From Amoebidium appalachense (taxonomy: Eukaryota > Ichthyosporea), in assembly GCA_963693365.1 (NCBI GenBank), contig CAVNZM010000003.1, positions 1,426,001 to 1,490,000 of the forward strand: DNA of 64,000 nt. The letters are read 5' to 3'. Every line of letters starts with the position of its first letter. The stretch's first letter is position 1. The notes beneath the pieces were generated by a model. It had not been told where the DNA came from. It was given only the letters and a program-made list of their open reading frames with translations, and did no database searches. This document shows, one piece after another, positions 21,890 to 32,510 of the stretch. The translations under genes were made by a program, and so were the position numbers.

Positions 21890-23454
21890 AATTGAAAATG
21901 TTATGATACGAGACCCTGAGACGAGTAAATCTACTCACATATGATGTGACAGCTTCTACGTATTTCTGTATAACAGGCTCACCTTTAACTGCCTCAGAGT
22001 CGCTGATCGTGCCGCCGTCTGTGGCCTTGGGAGGTGGTGGCAGATTTGGATCTGGAGATGGGAAGGGAATGGGGTTAGATGAAAGAAACTCGATGCTGCT
22101 TACTTAACAGCCCGTCCGTCCCCACCCCCACCCCCACCCCCACCCCCACCCCCACCCCCACCCCCACCCCCACCCCCACCCCCACCCCCACCCCCACCCC
22201 CACCCCCACCCCCACCCCCACCCCCACCCCCACCCCCCACCCCCACCCCCACCCCCACCCCCACCCCCACCCCCACCCCCACCCCCACCCCCACCCCCAC
22301 CCCCACCCCCTACCCCCACCCCCACCCCCACTCTTTCGTTCCACAAAAACAAAAACAGAAACAGAAACAGAAAACAAAAGGGAAAAAACAGAACACCCAA
22401 GTGATGCTCTAATGTTCTACGTTTGTGCAGGTGTATGCATGCGGTAGTATAATGCCATATTATAGCAAACCGAGCATGTGCATCGTGGTAAAGGGCCAAC
22501 AAATAACAGACAATGAGATGCAAATGGAACCCTCACCGTGGAGTTGTTGCTTGAAGAGGCGGTAAACCCCAGGTGTTGTATGAGCGAGGAAGGTGTACAG
22601 GATATCGAAAGGACAATCCGCCACAGCCAAAATGAAGGCCATGTCGCTGCTGGTCTTAGATACCATTTCGATAGGCCAATAGTGACCGTTGATCAGGGCA
22701 ATGTAACAAATTCCCGAGACCCTTCCGTCAGGCATTTTCTCCCGTCGGGTACGGTTGACCTGGAATACTGGACGCACTGTGCGTTCGGCATCGTGCCCGG
22801 GTGTGTGACGTGGGGATATCGTGACCAACGCCAGGCCGAATTCGCTGAGCAGGTACGACTGCAGTTTACCTATCTCCGCGTGGGTGGCCCATCGTCTGTG
22901 TGTGGGGTTTCCAACCCAGTCTTGCCATTCAGCCAGCGTGGCAGGAGGCGCCTTTGTGCTATTATCCGGCGTGTATGCGAGCTTTTCGGATTCGAGATCC
23001 TCCTGTGTGAGAAGGGATGCGGTGAGGCGCCGAATGACCGGCATTGGCACAGCGAAGATGGCTGCCACGGCATGATAGAAACAGCTTCCGTCATCAGGAA
23101 CATACCGCAGGTGGAAAGACGTTCCCATATTTGTGGTCAAATTTGGGATTGACGGTGCATTACTTCCCTTGTCAAGTGCCACCGTTGGTTCATCTGTCTC
23201 ATCGTATAATCCATCGTGCCGTGTGCTGAATCGTAGTCGCACGTCATCTTGAAGACCGGAATATGACTCTGGCACGAGGCCAGGAGGTTGGGGCAGAGGG
23301 GTTTGGCCAATTGGGCTGGATTCTGATGTTGCATTTACCGGGGGTGGACGGTCTTCTTGATCGTTGATGGTTAAGCCTGTGAGGAGGCAATGATTGTGAG
23401 ACACATTGAATTCCATCATGTTTATCATGTATCTAATCGCACGTGTGCATATTC

Positions 23455-23493
<39 letters not shown>

Positions 23494-23751
23494 GGGGGGT
23501 TTTTTTTTTTTGGATACCAAACGTGCAAGGACATACCAGTCATGATGGGTTCAGGAGGGATATAAAGCACTGACGGATTTAAAGCAGAGTATACACCCTT
23601 GATTCATGTACTGATACAAAAACAAAGTGGTCACCAATTGTAAAATAAAATTTATCCGATGTAATAGTTTTAGTCTCCCTATGTCCCTATCTCCCTCTCT
23701 CCCTCTCTCAGAGTCTCTCTTTCTGTGATGTGTGTGTGTGTGTGTGTGCGT

Positions 23752-23800
<49 letters not shown>

Positions 23801-24276
23801 GGGGGGGGGGGGGCTACCTTTGTTGGCTTGTGTGGACAGTTCATGTTGTGGGGGTTGGGGTCGGGGGGACTCCTCGGTGTTTGGGGAGGGAGTGGTGCCG
23901 CCCTGGGGGTGTACCTGGCCTGCAAGGGGGGAAAATCGTGAGAAGGTTTATGTAATAAAAACGTGTACATGTTTGATCAAACTCATAATTAAAACCTTAT
24001 GGACGAGTTTTATGGAACCCCTGGTAGCCTCAAATTTTTTGCAATGCTCCTTCATTTACACTATTCCATAATCAAAACCAGCATGGAGAGACGGTTTCAC
24101 CGTGACACCTGTGTGTGTGTGACCAAATGTAAAATAAAATTTATCCGATGTAATAGTTTTAGTCTCCCTATGTCCCTATCTCCCTCTCTCCCTCTCTCAG
24201 AGTCTCTCTTTCTGTGATGTGTGTGCGTGTGCGTGTGCGTGTGCGCGTGCGTGTGCGTGTGCGTGTGCGTGTGCGT

Positions 24277-24320
<44 letters not shown>

Positions 24321-24770
24321 TACCTTTGTTGGCTTGTGTGGACAGTTCATGTTGTGGGGGTTGGGGTCGGGGGGACTCCTCGGTGTTTGGGGCGGGAGTG
24401 GTGCCGCCCTGGGGGTGTACCTGGCCTGCAAGGGGGGAAAATCGTGAGAAGGTTTATGTAATAAAAACGTGTACATGTTTGATCAAACTCATAATTAAAA
24501 CCTTATGGACGAGTTTTATGGAACCCCTGGTAGCCTCAAATTTTTTGCAATGCTCCTTCATGTACACTATTCCATAATCAAAACCAGCATGGAGAGACGG
24601 TTTCAACGTGACACCTGTGTGTGTGTGACCAAATGTAAAATAAAATTTATCCGATGTAATAGTTTTAGTCTCCCTATGTCCCTATCTCCCTCTCTCCCTC
24701 TCTCAGAGTCTCTCTTTCTGTGATGTGTGTGCGTGTGCGTGTGCGTGTGCGTGTGCGTGTGCGTGTGCGT

Positions 24771-24821
<51 letters not shown>

Positions 24822-25272
24822 GGGGGGGGGGGGAGGGCTACCTTTGTTGGCTTGTGTGGACAGTTCATGTTGTGGGGGTTGGGGTCGGGGGGACTCCTCG
24901 GTGTTTGGGGCGGGAGTGGTGCCGCCCTGGGGGTGTACCTGGCCTGCAAGGGGGGAAAATCGTGAGAAGGTTTATGTAATAAAAACGTGTACATGTTTGA
25001 TCAAACTCATAATTAAAACCTTATGGACGAGTTTTATGGAACCCCTGGTAGCCTCAAATTTTTTGCAATGCTCCTTCATGTACACTATTCCATAATCAAA
25101 ACCAGCATGGAGAGACGGTTTCAACGTGACACCTGTGTGTGTGTGACCAAATGTAAAATAAAATTTATCCGATGTAATAGTTTTAGTCTCCCTATGTCCC
25201 TATCTCCCTCTCTCCCTCTCTCAGAGTCTCTCTTTCTGTGATGTGTGTGCGTGTGCGTGTGCGTGTGCGTGT

Positions 25273-25303
<31 letters not shown>

Positions 25304-26002
25304 GGGGGGGGGGGCTACCTTTGTTGGCTTGTGTGGACAGTTCATGTTGTGGGGGTTGGGGTCGGGGGGACTCCTCGGTGTTTGGGGAGGGAGTGGTGCC
25401 GCCCTGGGGGTGTACCTGGCCTGCAAGGGGGGAAAATCGTGAGAAGGTTTATGTAATAAAAACGTGTACATGTTTGATCAAACTCATAATTAAAACCTTA
25501 TGGACGAGTTTTATGGAACCCCTGGTAGCCTCAAATTTTTTGCAATGCTCCTTCATGTACACTATTCCATAATCAAAACCAGCATGGAGAGACGGTTTCA
25601 CCGTGACACCTGTGTGTGTGTGTGTATGTGTGTGTGTGTGTGTGCGCACGCGGGGGAACGGGGGGGAACGGGGGGGAACCGGGGGGGGGGGGGGGGGGGG
25701 GGGATACCTTCTGCACCAGACAAAGTCTGTTGTGGAGTGTCGCTTTCACGCGATGACTGCAGGTAGGCCTCCCGCAGGAGGTTAACAGGAGGGGGTCGTG
25801 TATTAGCCAGGTACAATTCGAAACCCATTGGGTTCCGATCTGGTTCGGGCATGACCCCGGATGGTGGCTGACGGACACAAGGCCTGGCCTTAGCAGCCAC
25901 TCTTTCGTCTGTGTGCAGGGGGGTATCAGGGTGTTCATGCCTCCCGGTTGATGGAGGGGCAGGAGGGGTTTTGACGGATGGATCCGTGTCTGTGAACCAC
26001 AT
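20269..26002 (-). CDS. OTU-domain cysteine protease gene with tandem exon array
   Basis: Exons in transcript order: 25708-26002, 25319-25420, 24842-24943, 24324-24425, 23818-23919, 23537-23569, 22537-23376, 21983-22051, 21509-21637, then a last exon at 20269-20795, or alternatively 20852-21219. The 5' end is lost in or near the gap. Apart from the uncertain 20852-21219 acceptor, every junction is GT/AG and phase 1. The 840-bp exon has an OTU-type cysteine protease signature: VPDDGSCFYHAVAAI with the Asp and nucleophilic Cys, and CYIALINGHYWPIEM with the His near the end. The rest is proline-rich and polar. OTU proteases remove ubiquitin and occur in several transposons and viruses; the role here is inferred. 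Confidence 0.75.
20852..21219 (-). CDS. Last exon F, paralogous to exon G
   Basis: About 122 codons ending in a stop. It carries the same domain (SDINVGSL, PEMRQLWQDLDEAEEKIAAS, SGYNFF) after a Cys-containing N-terminus. The separation from exon G is about 56 bases. The acceptor is weak: TTTAG followed by a phase-1 join would give an immediate stop, so GAG at 21220 or another donor would be needed. It is therefore either an alternative last exon or a disused duplicate. Confidence 0.45.
21638..21982 (-). other. Intron of the OTU gene (poly-G bearing)
   Basis: Between exons 21983-22051 and 21509-21637; contains a run of about 30 G at 21856-21887 and otherwise plain sequence. Confidence 0.65.
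22119..22331. repeat. (CCCCCA)n hexamer array, about 35 units
   Basis: A near-perfect CCCCCA tandem array of about 210 bases with one extra C near 22232 and one T near 22311. It lies in the intron between exons 22537-23376 and 21983-22051. The opposite strand, (TGGGGG)n, has very high G-quadruplex potential. Confidence 0.92.
22537..23376 (-). CDS. OTU-domain exon
   Basis: This 840-bp exon (phase 1 both sides) encodes all recognisable parts of the protease: DGSCFYHAV (Asp..Cys) at about residue 95 of the exon, a central helical region, and INGHYWPI with the catalytic His about 130 residues later. Spacing and motif form agree with OTU family members. The reading frame is clean. Confidence 0.72.
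23537..25420 (-). repeat. Tandem array of four about 480-520 bp units, each with one 102-bp exon
   Basis: Four head-to-tail copies, with exons at 25319-25420, 24842-24943, 24324-24425 and 23818-23919. Periods are about 477, 518 and 506, varying only in the (GT/GC)n and poly-G parts. Each unit has an acceptor TTGCAG, a 34-codon phase-1 exon (GTTPSPNTEESPRPQPP inside), donor GTAGCC, poly-C, (CA)n, a CT-rich tract and a shared 200-base segment with TTATCCGATGTAATAG. Single-base differences (for example GGGAGGGA/GGGCGGGA, CACCGTG/CAACGTG) distinguish copies. Confidence 0.85.
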
Positions 26003-26267
26003 GTTTCTGTCAGTTGATGTTGATGTATTACACCGAAAATAAAATGCCAGGAATCATGATGAAGATATTGACGTGGTAACGAATAGAACTAGAAATGACC
26101 ACCAACATCATTACGAAACTAAAAATAGGCCATAGTTTACCTGTATACGGTTTTTCCACACACACCGTCTCATTTTGTATGTGTAGTGTCACGAGTGTAT
26201 GCTTGCTCTGGGAAGATGAGACTCCATCTCACAGTTTGTAACCTGATGCTTACAAACGATGCAGGAA

Positions 26268-26767
26268 NNNNNNNNNNNNNNNNNNNNNNNNNNNNNNNNN
26301 NNNNNNNNNNNNNNNNNNNNNNNNNNNNNNNNNNNNNNNNNNNNNNNNNNNNNNNNNNNNNNNNNNNNNNNNNNNNNNNNNNNNNNNNNNNNNNNNNNNN
26401 NNNNNNNNNNNNNNNNNNNNNNNNNNNNNNNNNNNNNNNNNNNNNNNNNNNNNNNNNNNNNNNNNNNNNNNNNNNNNNNNNNNNNNNNNNNNNNNNNNNN
26501 NNNNNNNNNNNNNNNNNNNNNNNNNNNNNNNNNNNNNNNNNNNNNNNNNNNNNNNNNNNNNNNNNNNNNNNNNNNNNNNNNNNNNNNNNNNNNNNNNNNN
26601 NNNNNNNNNNNNNNNNNNNNNNNNNNNNNNNNNNNNNNNNNNNNNNNNNNNNNNNNNNNNNNNNNNNNNNNNNNNNNNNNNNNNNNNNNNNNNNNNNNNN
26701 NNNNNNNNNNNNNNNNNNNNNNNNNNNNNNNNNNNNNNNNNNNNNNNNNNNNNNNNNNNNNNNNNNN
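26268..26767. other. Assembly gap of exactly 500 N
   Basis: Lies between the 5' ends of the two divergent genes of the 10.3-kb element. The missing sequence should contain their first exons and promoters and possibly a transposase. Confidence 0.99.
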
Positions 26768-26895
26768 CATATTTGATCAACCCTAAAACAATACGTTTCC
26801 GAACTTTAAAGCAGATAATTTAAACATGTACACAGAGGCAGACGTCCACACATGCACATGCACATGCACATGAACACGCACATGCACATGCACAA

Positions 26896-26957
<62 letters not shown>

Positions 26958-27260
26958 AACCAGCACACGGCCAATGACATGCACGGGAGCCCCCCCCCCC
27001 CCCCCCCCCCACATGGCATCCCCCCCCCCCCCCCCCCCCACACACACACACCAGACCACCACAACCACCACAACCACCACAACCACCATCACCTCCACAT
27101 TTCCTATGGGTATGGGCAGAAAAACGACAATGGTGATAAAATATTCGATTTGAAAGAAGTTACAAACTCCTTCTGAGGCTTCCCCACCCACACCAACAAA
27201 ATCATTTCGAATCATTATCTGAGCATTGGCTCTGAACTCGGACTGACATTCACAATGCAG
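26768..27260. other. Intron-like stretch right of the gap
   Basis: Contains (CA)n (26895-26960), two poly-C blocks and a (CCA)n-like run, ending in the acceptor ACAATGCAG. No coding exon could be supported apart from a short frame after 27118 that stops early. Confidence 0.5.
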
Positions 27261-27615
27261 ACATCAACAGCGCAGAGAGCAATAGCAACAACGACAACAT
27301 CAAGAACCCCGGCAGTGTGGCCAGCAAATCAGATGGTGACACCAACAGTCTCCAAAACGACGTGTCAAGTGATTTAGAAAACGAACCGCTCGTGATGTCA
27401 AAGACGGGTACGTATCTCGACTGGCATTATTCCATAGCCTGTTTCCATAGCCTGTTTGTGGTGATGCTAAACGGGCTTTTGGGAGACAAATGTCTATGCC
27501 ATTTTCTGTGCAGTGTATGTGCATTTGCATGTCCGAGTGAAATAGGGAGATTCGGAGATAGGGAGGTAGGGCTAAGAGGGAGAGAGAGAGACGGGGGAGG
27601 GGGGGGGGGGGGGGG

Positions 27616-27686
<71 letters not shown>

Positions 27687-27730
27687 AGAGAGCGACAGCG
27701 AGTGAGAGGGGGAGAAGAGATGATGATAGA

Positions 27731-27780
<50 letters not shown>

Positions 27781-28085
27781 AGAGAGCGACAGCGAGTGAG
27801 AGGGGGAGAAGAGATGATGATAGAGAGGGAGATAGAGATAGAGATAAACAGCAAGAGAGAGAGTGACAGAGAGAAAGCTTGTGTGTGTGTGTGTGAAATT
27901 CATGAAGCACGTATGCAGGAATTTTTGAGGGTTGGTTGTAACTAAAGTTGTATCGTTACCCATCAGGACAAACACACAAGCGCCGAGCATCTACGGAGGT
28001 GCCAGTCCCCGCAAAACGACCAAGGGTACCCATATACAGCATCAAGAAAAAAATACCATCCTTCGGAAACCCTCGCAAGGGATAG
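27261..28085 (+). CDS. 3' end of a divergent gene encoding a basic nuclear-type C-terminus
   Basis: Two exons: 27261-27407 and 27967-28085, joined in phase 1 across GTACGT...CATCAG. The first is polar and Asn/Ser/Asp-rich (SNSNNDNIKNPGSVASKSDG). The second is short and basic, with HKRRAS, PVPAKRPRVP and a KKK run, and ends at TAG 28083-28085. This resembles nuclear localisation sequences. Upstream exons are missing in the gap. It is transcribed away from the OTU gene. No family recognised. Confidence 0.5.
27408..27966 (+). other. Intron with duplicated GA-rich block
   Basis: It holds poly-G, (GA)n and two nearly identical copies of a segment of about 90 bases with GCGACAGCGAGTGAGAGGGG and GATGATGATAGAG (about 27690 and 27783). 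Confidence 0.65.
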
Positions 28086-28530
28086 TAATATTCTGTATGG
28101 TGTCTGTTATAACTCGAATGACCTTCACACGAATGCGTATGGTATTGCTATCCTTGGAATGAAATCCTAATTGCCATACTTCGTTATGGCAAACTGCCTC
28201 CACGGTGTAGATATGTTGACTTACGACAAAGAGTCCTGGCCTCTCCATTGTGTTAAACGACCTTATATGAATGAGAGATTCTTCTTGTTATGAATATATT
28301 TCGGCAAATTTTATTTTTGCTTGTAGGAACGGACACCCTGGAAATTTCGTAGTATGTCTTAATTAAATGTTGGAGTACTCGTGTGTGTGTTGTGTTGTCT
28401 GTTTTCTTTCGATGAATTCAAACGGTCCCAGTGTACTTCATATACAAAACCACACCATACTTTCAAAGTCTGGTCGATATTTTGAGCATTTACAATATGT
28501 GGTTGATTAGTATGTTCTGCTCTAGGAAAT

Positions 28531-28705
28531 GGACTCTCAGAATCCATGAAGTCTGTTTTTCTTTCTACTTATGAGTGCGTTACGATGGTGTCTGCAGGGA
28601 GAAGTAGACTCTCAGAGTCCAGGGAATGAGTTTTACCTTCTTCATATGAGTGCATTTTGATGGTGTCTTGCAGGGGGGATTAGACTCTCAGAGTCCCCTG
28701 AGTCA
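28531..28705. repeat. 76-bp tandem repeat, about 2.3 copies, with GACTCTCAGAGTC palindrome
   Basis: Copies start at about 28531, 28607 and 28683 with GACTCTCAGA(A/G)TCC; each contains TATGAGTGC and GATGGTGTCT.GCAGG. The remainder of 28086-29250 has no coding signal and forms the right subterminal part of the 10.3-kb element. Confidence 0.6.
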
Positions 28706-29250
28706 TGATTTTATATTCCATAGACGTTCGTTCTGAGTCCGTTATCCATTTCTCTTCTGCTTGTCCCAATCTCCAGACACATGTTTTCCGTTCTTATTTT
28801 CAGGTGTTGGTTCGTGAAATTTGGCACACCCTGGTAACCCTATAAGCACAAATAGGCGCGCGGCAAGCATGTAAGCATGTGTTAGCTCATGTATGATCTA
28901 TCGAAAACGGTAAACCACAGGCCTGTCTGCCGATTTTGCTTGTATCTAAGCCGGCTAGAATAATTCTCCGGTTCCCTGTGTACATATATGAAATCGGTCC
29001 ATTTAATAAGATTGGAAGGCAGGTCGGCAGTGCCGGCAGGGTTTTGGTTTAAACCTGAGATGAGCTATAATGACGGCGTTCGACTGGTGTTTCCTTCCCT
29101 TCCCTTCCCTTTGCATCTTGCCTCCGTGTTTGCCGATTGCCTTTTGACATCAGTAAATCATTCCCGTTTCATGGGAAGTTGCACCTACCGGTCCTAGCAT
29201 TTTACTATACAGACAACTATATATATAGGCTGTTGTGGATTACCCAACAT

Positions 29251-29282
29251 TGTAAAGTTTACAATTTCTCCCATTATGTGTT
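29251..29282 (-). repeat. Right terminal inverted repeat of the 10.3-kb element
   Basis: Pairs with 18955-18986 and is followed by the CTAC duplication at 29283-29286. Confidence 0.8.
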
Positions 29283-31936
29283 CTACAGAGGTTGGGCATG
29301 TTGACGGTGTCGGCTGCACGGCGGGAGAGGGTGATGCCCTTGACCTTGACGTCGGTCTTGCCGTCCTGGGTGCGGTAGGCATACGTCTTGGGGGCCACCC
29401 CCACGAACTCGACGATGGGGGTGGTGGTCTCGTTCTTCCAGTTGCCCAGCAGGTCGCCGTTGGTGGAGTCGATGTTGTGGCGGAGGTGGGGCACCCTGCT
29501 GTCGTAGTGGTACACGATGGAGTCGGTGTCCATGTACACCACCTGCTGGGGGGACAGGGACCGGAGGGCCCCGTAGAGGTGCAGCCGGGCATGTGCCGTG
29601 ACGTACGTGCCAATGGCAATGTTGGCATAGGAGGGGGGTGGGGCCGTCTCCTTCTTGGGCCGGTACTTGATGGCCACCCTCTGCTCGCCGATGGGCTCGA
29701 CGTCGAGCACCAGGAGGTTGGGGTTGGTCACCAGCAGCCTCAGCCGGTCGACGTCGTCGACAAACTCGATGGTGTCCAGCCCCGCCCTCTGCACCAACTT
29801 GCCCCAGAGGCTGTTCAGAAACAGCTTGCTGATGGTACGCAGGGCCGGGTTGGGGTCAAACTCGTCGGCGGTCACCGTAATGCCGTAGTGCTCCTTGAAC
29901 AGGTGCACGAGGGCAGGAATGTCGGCCGGGTCGACGGTGGTGCTGGTGAGCTTCACCTTCAGGAACGTCTGCACGTACTTCCGGAAGAGGTTCTTGGTGC
30001 GTTTCTTGAAGTGCACCACGTCGTACACGTCGAGTATGGTGTACCCGTCACGCACGGCCACCTTCAACTCCTCCGTCGTCCACGTGCCCACCAGCGCCCT
30101 CTCCTCGTCCTTGTGTGTGCACAGTGTGTGCTCACGTACCCTGGGGTTGCCGTCCTCGTCCATGCAGGTGGCCCGGGCCTCCTCCTTGCTGCTGCAGGCC
30201 CTGCACAGCACAAAGCCCAGCTTGTCGTACCCCTGGGCACCCGTCATTCGCACCGGCAGCACCGGAATGAAGAGGTCCTTGGGGGGCAGCACCCTCACAC
30301 GTGCAACACCAAAGTACCCCTTGGTCCTGGCCTGGGGGGAGCCGGGGGCCATACGGCACGTCTTGTCGAGCCTGTCCTTGAGCACCTGGGGGTCGGTGAC
30401 GATGGCCGATGGGTGGTCCTCCGGCTTGATGGGCAGGCAGGTGAACCACTGTGACTTGCCCACCGGCATGTACTTGTCAATCATGACGTACGGGTAGAGG
30501 GAGGTGACGTCGACGTACTTGAGCCCGGCCGCCGGCTGGTCCTCCTCCTTGACCTCGATGTGACGGGTGATCACCTCGGTGCGACCACCAAAGAAGGCAT
30601 CACGGAACTGCACGGGGCCCGTGGGCACGGGGGCCACCCTGCCGGTGCCCTCCCTCCGTGCTGCCTGGGTTGCAAGTGCAGCCGTGACCTCGGGGCTCTG
30701 CCTCAGCCTGTCCCACCTGCACTCCCACATGCTCTGCACCTTGTGCCCCTGGGCACGGATGTAACGCTCGTGGGCCATGGTGCTGTCGTAGGCCTCCCTG
30801 GCCGGCCTCTTCACCACCCTCATCGTCAGATCCTCGTGCCTGTTGCAGTCGGGGCACCCATGGAACACACACCCGTGGAAGAAGTAGTAGGTGCACGTGC
30901 CGTCGTCGTGGGTGGCCTTGGCATCGGCCGTGGCCCTGCCGTGGGGGCCGTACCCGGTGGCCACGTGCCGTGCAGCGTCGTCTGGCCCCACCCCCAGGCT
31001 GTGGGTGATGTAGTCGATGTACTCCTGCTCCTTCTTGCTGCTGTTCACGTTGCCCATGGTCTGGTCACGCATCACGGCCACGTCCTTGGGCATGGCCTGC
31101 GTGATCCAGAAGTGCATGGCGAGGGAAGCAAGGGCCCGGGTGACGCACGTGAAGGGGTCGATGCCCGTCAGCTCCACCAGCTTGGACATGAAGGCCTTGA
31201 CCACCTGCTGCAGCAGCACCACGTCCTTGACGCAGTAGTCCTCGCACTGCTGCACAATGTCGTAGCATGTGGCCGCCGGTGCCCCCTCGTGCAGACGTGC
31301 CTGCTCCTCGTGCCACCACTGCATGAAGGCAGTATGCTGCCTGGGCTTCATGTCCTGGGCCCCAAAGTCCTCGGGCCCGGGGAAGGCAATGCGGCCGGCC
31401 TTGAAGTTGGCAAACGTGGCTGCACGGTGGGGGAAGTGGCCCTTGGTCTCCTGGCAGCCCATGGCCTTGCCTGCATCCGACAGTGACATGGTGAGGAAGT
31501 TGAGGGTGTCCACGAACGCCAGCTCCACCACCGTCGTGCGGCTGCCGTCCCCCCTCTGCCCCCCGTGCCTCCTCTTGTGCCCGGTGCCTGCTGCTGCTTC
31601 GCCATGGCCATCACCATGGCCATCACCATGGCCATGGCCATCGCCGTCCACGTGCATGGGCTCGGGGCGTCGCTGGTCACGCTTGCTGCGTATGAGGCAC
31701 GTGTGGTTGCCGGGCATGTAACCCCCGCACCCCTTGCAGTCGTAGTCGGTGCACAGGTGCTGTGTCCACGTGTCGTCCTTCTTCTTGCCCCCGTCCTCAC
31801 TGTTGGACATTGTGTTCATAGAAGCTAGTTCTAGTGCACGTTGTTCCTTCTGTAAGTCAGAAATGATTGCATCTTGTGAGGCCAACCTCTGCTCCAGTAG
31901 TTGGACTAGTTGCTGCAACTGTAAGTTGTCAGACAT
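29283..31936 (-). pseudogene. Protein-primed DNA polymerase B, main part (Maverick/adintovirus type)
   Basis: The frame opens at ATG 31936 and is cut by the insertion at 29283. Order of parts: a heptad-like coiled-coil start (NLQLQQLVQLLEQRLASQD), a Cys/His motif (HLCTDYDCKGCGGYMPGNHTC), a His/Gly/Asp-repeat linker, FVDTLNFLTMSL, KGHFPHRAATFANF, YCVKDVVLLQQVV (exonuclease motif III). Then come polymerase motif A YVDVTSLYPYVM, motif B KLFLNSLWGKLVQR and motif C YMDTDSIVY. The catalytic Asp residues are present. Exonuclease motifs I and II, expected between the Cys/His motif and FVDTLNF, are absent, replaced by the short repeat linker. It would copy the element's DNA using a terminal protein primer. 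The tail is displaced to 18731-18954. Confidence 0.88.
31600..31650. repeat. Short in-frame repeat replacing exonuclease motifs
   Basis: The units CCATGGCCATCA/CCATGGCCAT repeat inside the PolB frame and encode alternating Gly, His and Asp. They sit where about 150 residues carrying exonuclease motifs I and II should be. Confidence 0.6.
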
Positions 31937-32510
31937 AGTGTCGTGTATGATGGGTAACTAGTCTATGTGTTTTGTGCACTGAAAACGACAGTAGAAAAGT
32001 GTAAATCAAACGTTCTGCTTCCCATGTTTGTGACATGGGAGGCACTGCTTTATATAGTCGTTGGCCACCTCATGGTGGCCTCGTGTGCACCCTGGTGGTG
32101 GGCCATGTACAGCATGGCCGAAAAGAGAGCACAATGAAAACAAGTCGTTAAAGATATAAAAGTTAACTGTGCACGTTGAGTGGCTAGTTAACTTGCACTA
32201 AAGCACACAAATAAACGTGTTTAACACACCAATTGCAGTTAAACGTAAATCTTACTTCACACAACTAAAAATATTCTGAGAATATCCGGGAATAAAGCAC
32301 ACTACCACTCTAAGAATAGAATCCTGTGGCAAATATAGACATGACATCATCTGAACCGGGAATATTAATTAATGAGCACAATTAGCACGTTGCTAGTGAA
32401 GCTCGTCATTGGTACAGTTTTGGCTCAAACATATAACTACCATATATGAATATGACCGTAAACAAAAGCTCTATGCACTCGAGTGAGTGTTGAAACAATT
32501 ATTCAATTGC
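31937..32510 (-). promoter_or_regulatory. PolB upstream region with TATA box
   Basis: TATATAAA lies at 32049-32056 (minus strand), about 115 bases upstream of ATG 31936. The rest is AT-rich with no gene. It separates the PolB N-terminal gene of the TIR (stop 32511) from the main PolB frame, so the two parts are set up as independent transcription units in the same direction. Confidence 0.55.

Larger units (their letters stand above)
18955..29282. mobile_element. 10.3-kb TIR element inserted in the PolB gene, class unknown
   Basis: Ends are inverted repeats of about 32 bases: the left begins AACAGATAATGGGAGAAATT, the right (minus strand) AACACATAATGGGAGAAATT, with two mismatches. It is flanked by CTAC. 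Contents: a minus-strand gene with an OTU cysteine protease domain and a tandem exon array (20269-26002), the 3' end of a divergent plus-strand gene (27261-28085), a small membrane ORF, and a 500-N gap. No transposase, integrase or reverse transcriptase is visible; one could hide in the gap, which must contain the 5' ends of both main genes. The ends are not TG..CA, so it is not an LTR element. Confidence 0.8.

Noticed and set aside
22075-22523. Gly-Trp or Pro-Thr repeat proteins
   Set aside because: Translations of the (CCCCCA)n array.
23537-25500. Possible CRISPR-like array of four repeats
   Set aside because: Units are 480-520 bp with an exon and microsatellites in each; there are no short direct repeats with unique spacers and the setting is eukaryotic.
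18955-29282. Reading the 10.3-kb element as an LTR retrotransposon
   Set aside because: Its ends are inverted, not direct, repeats; they start AACA rather than TG, and no reverse transcriptase or primer sites are visible.
29276-30454. 392-codon plus-strand frame
   Set aside because: It is the antisense of the PolB polymerase domain, which shows catalytic motifs A-C on the minus strand; the plus frame is open only because of GC-rich codon use.
30560-31486. 308-codon plus-strand frame
   Set aside because: Also antisense of PolB, low-complexity His/Val/Gly-rich, no recognisable motif.
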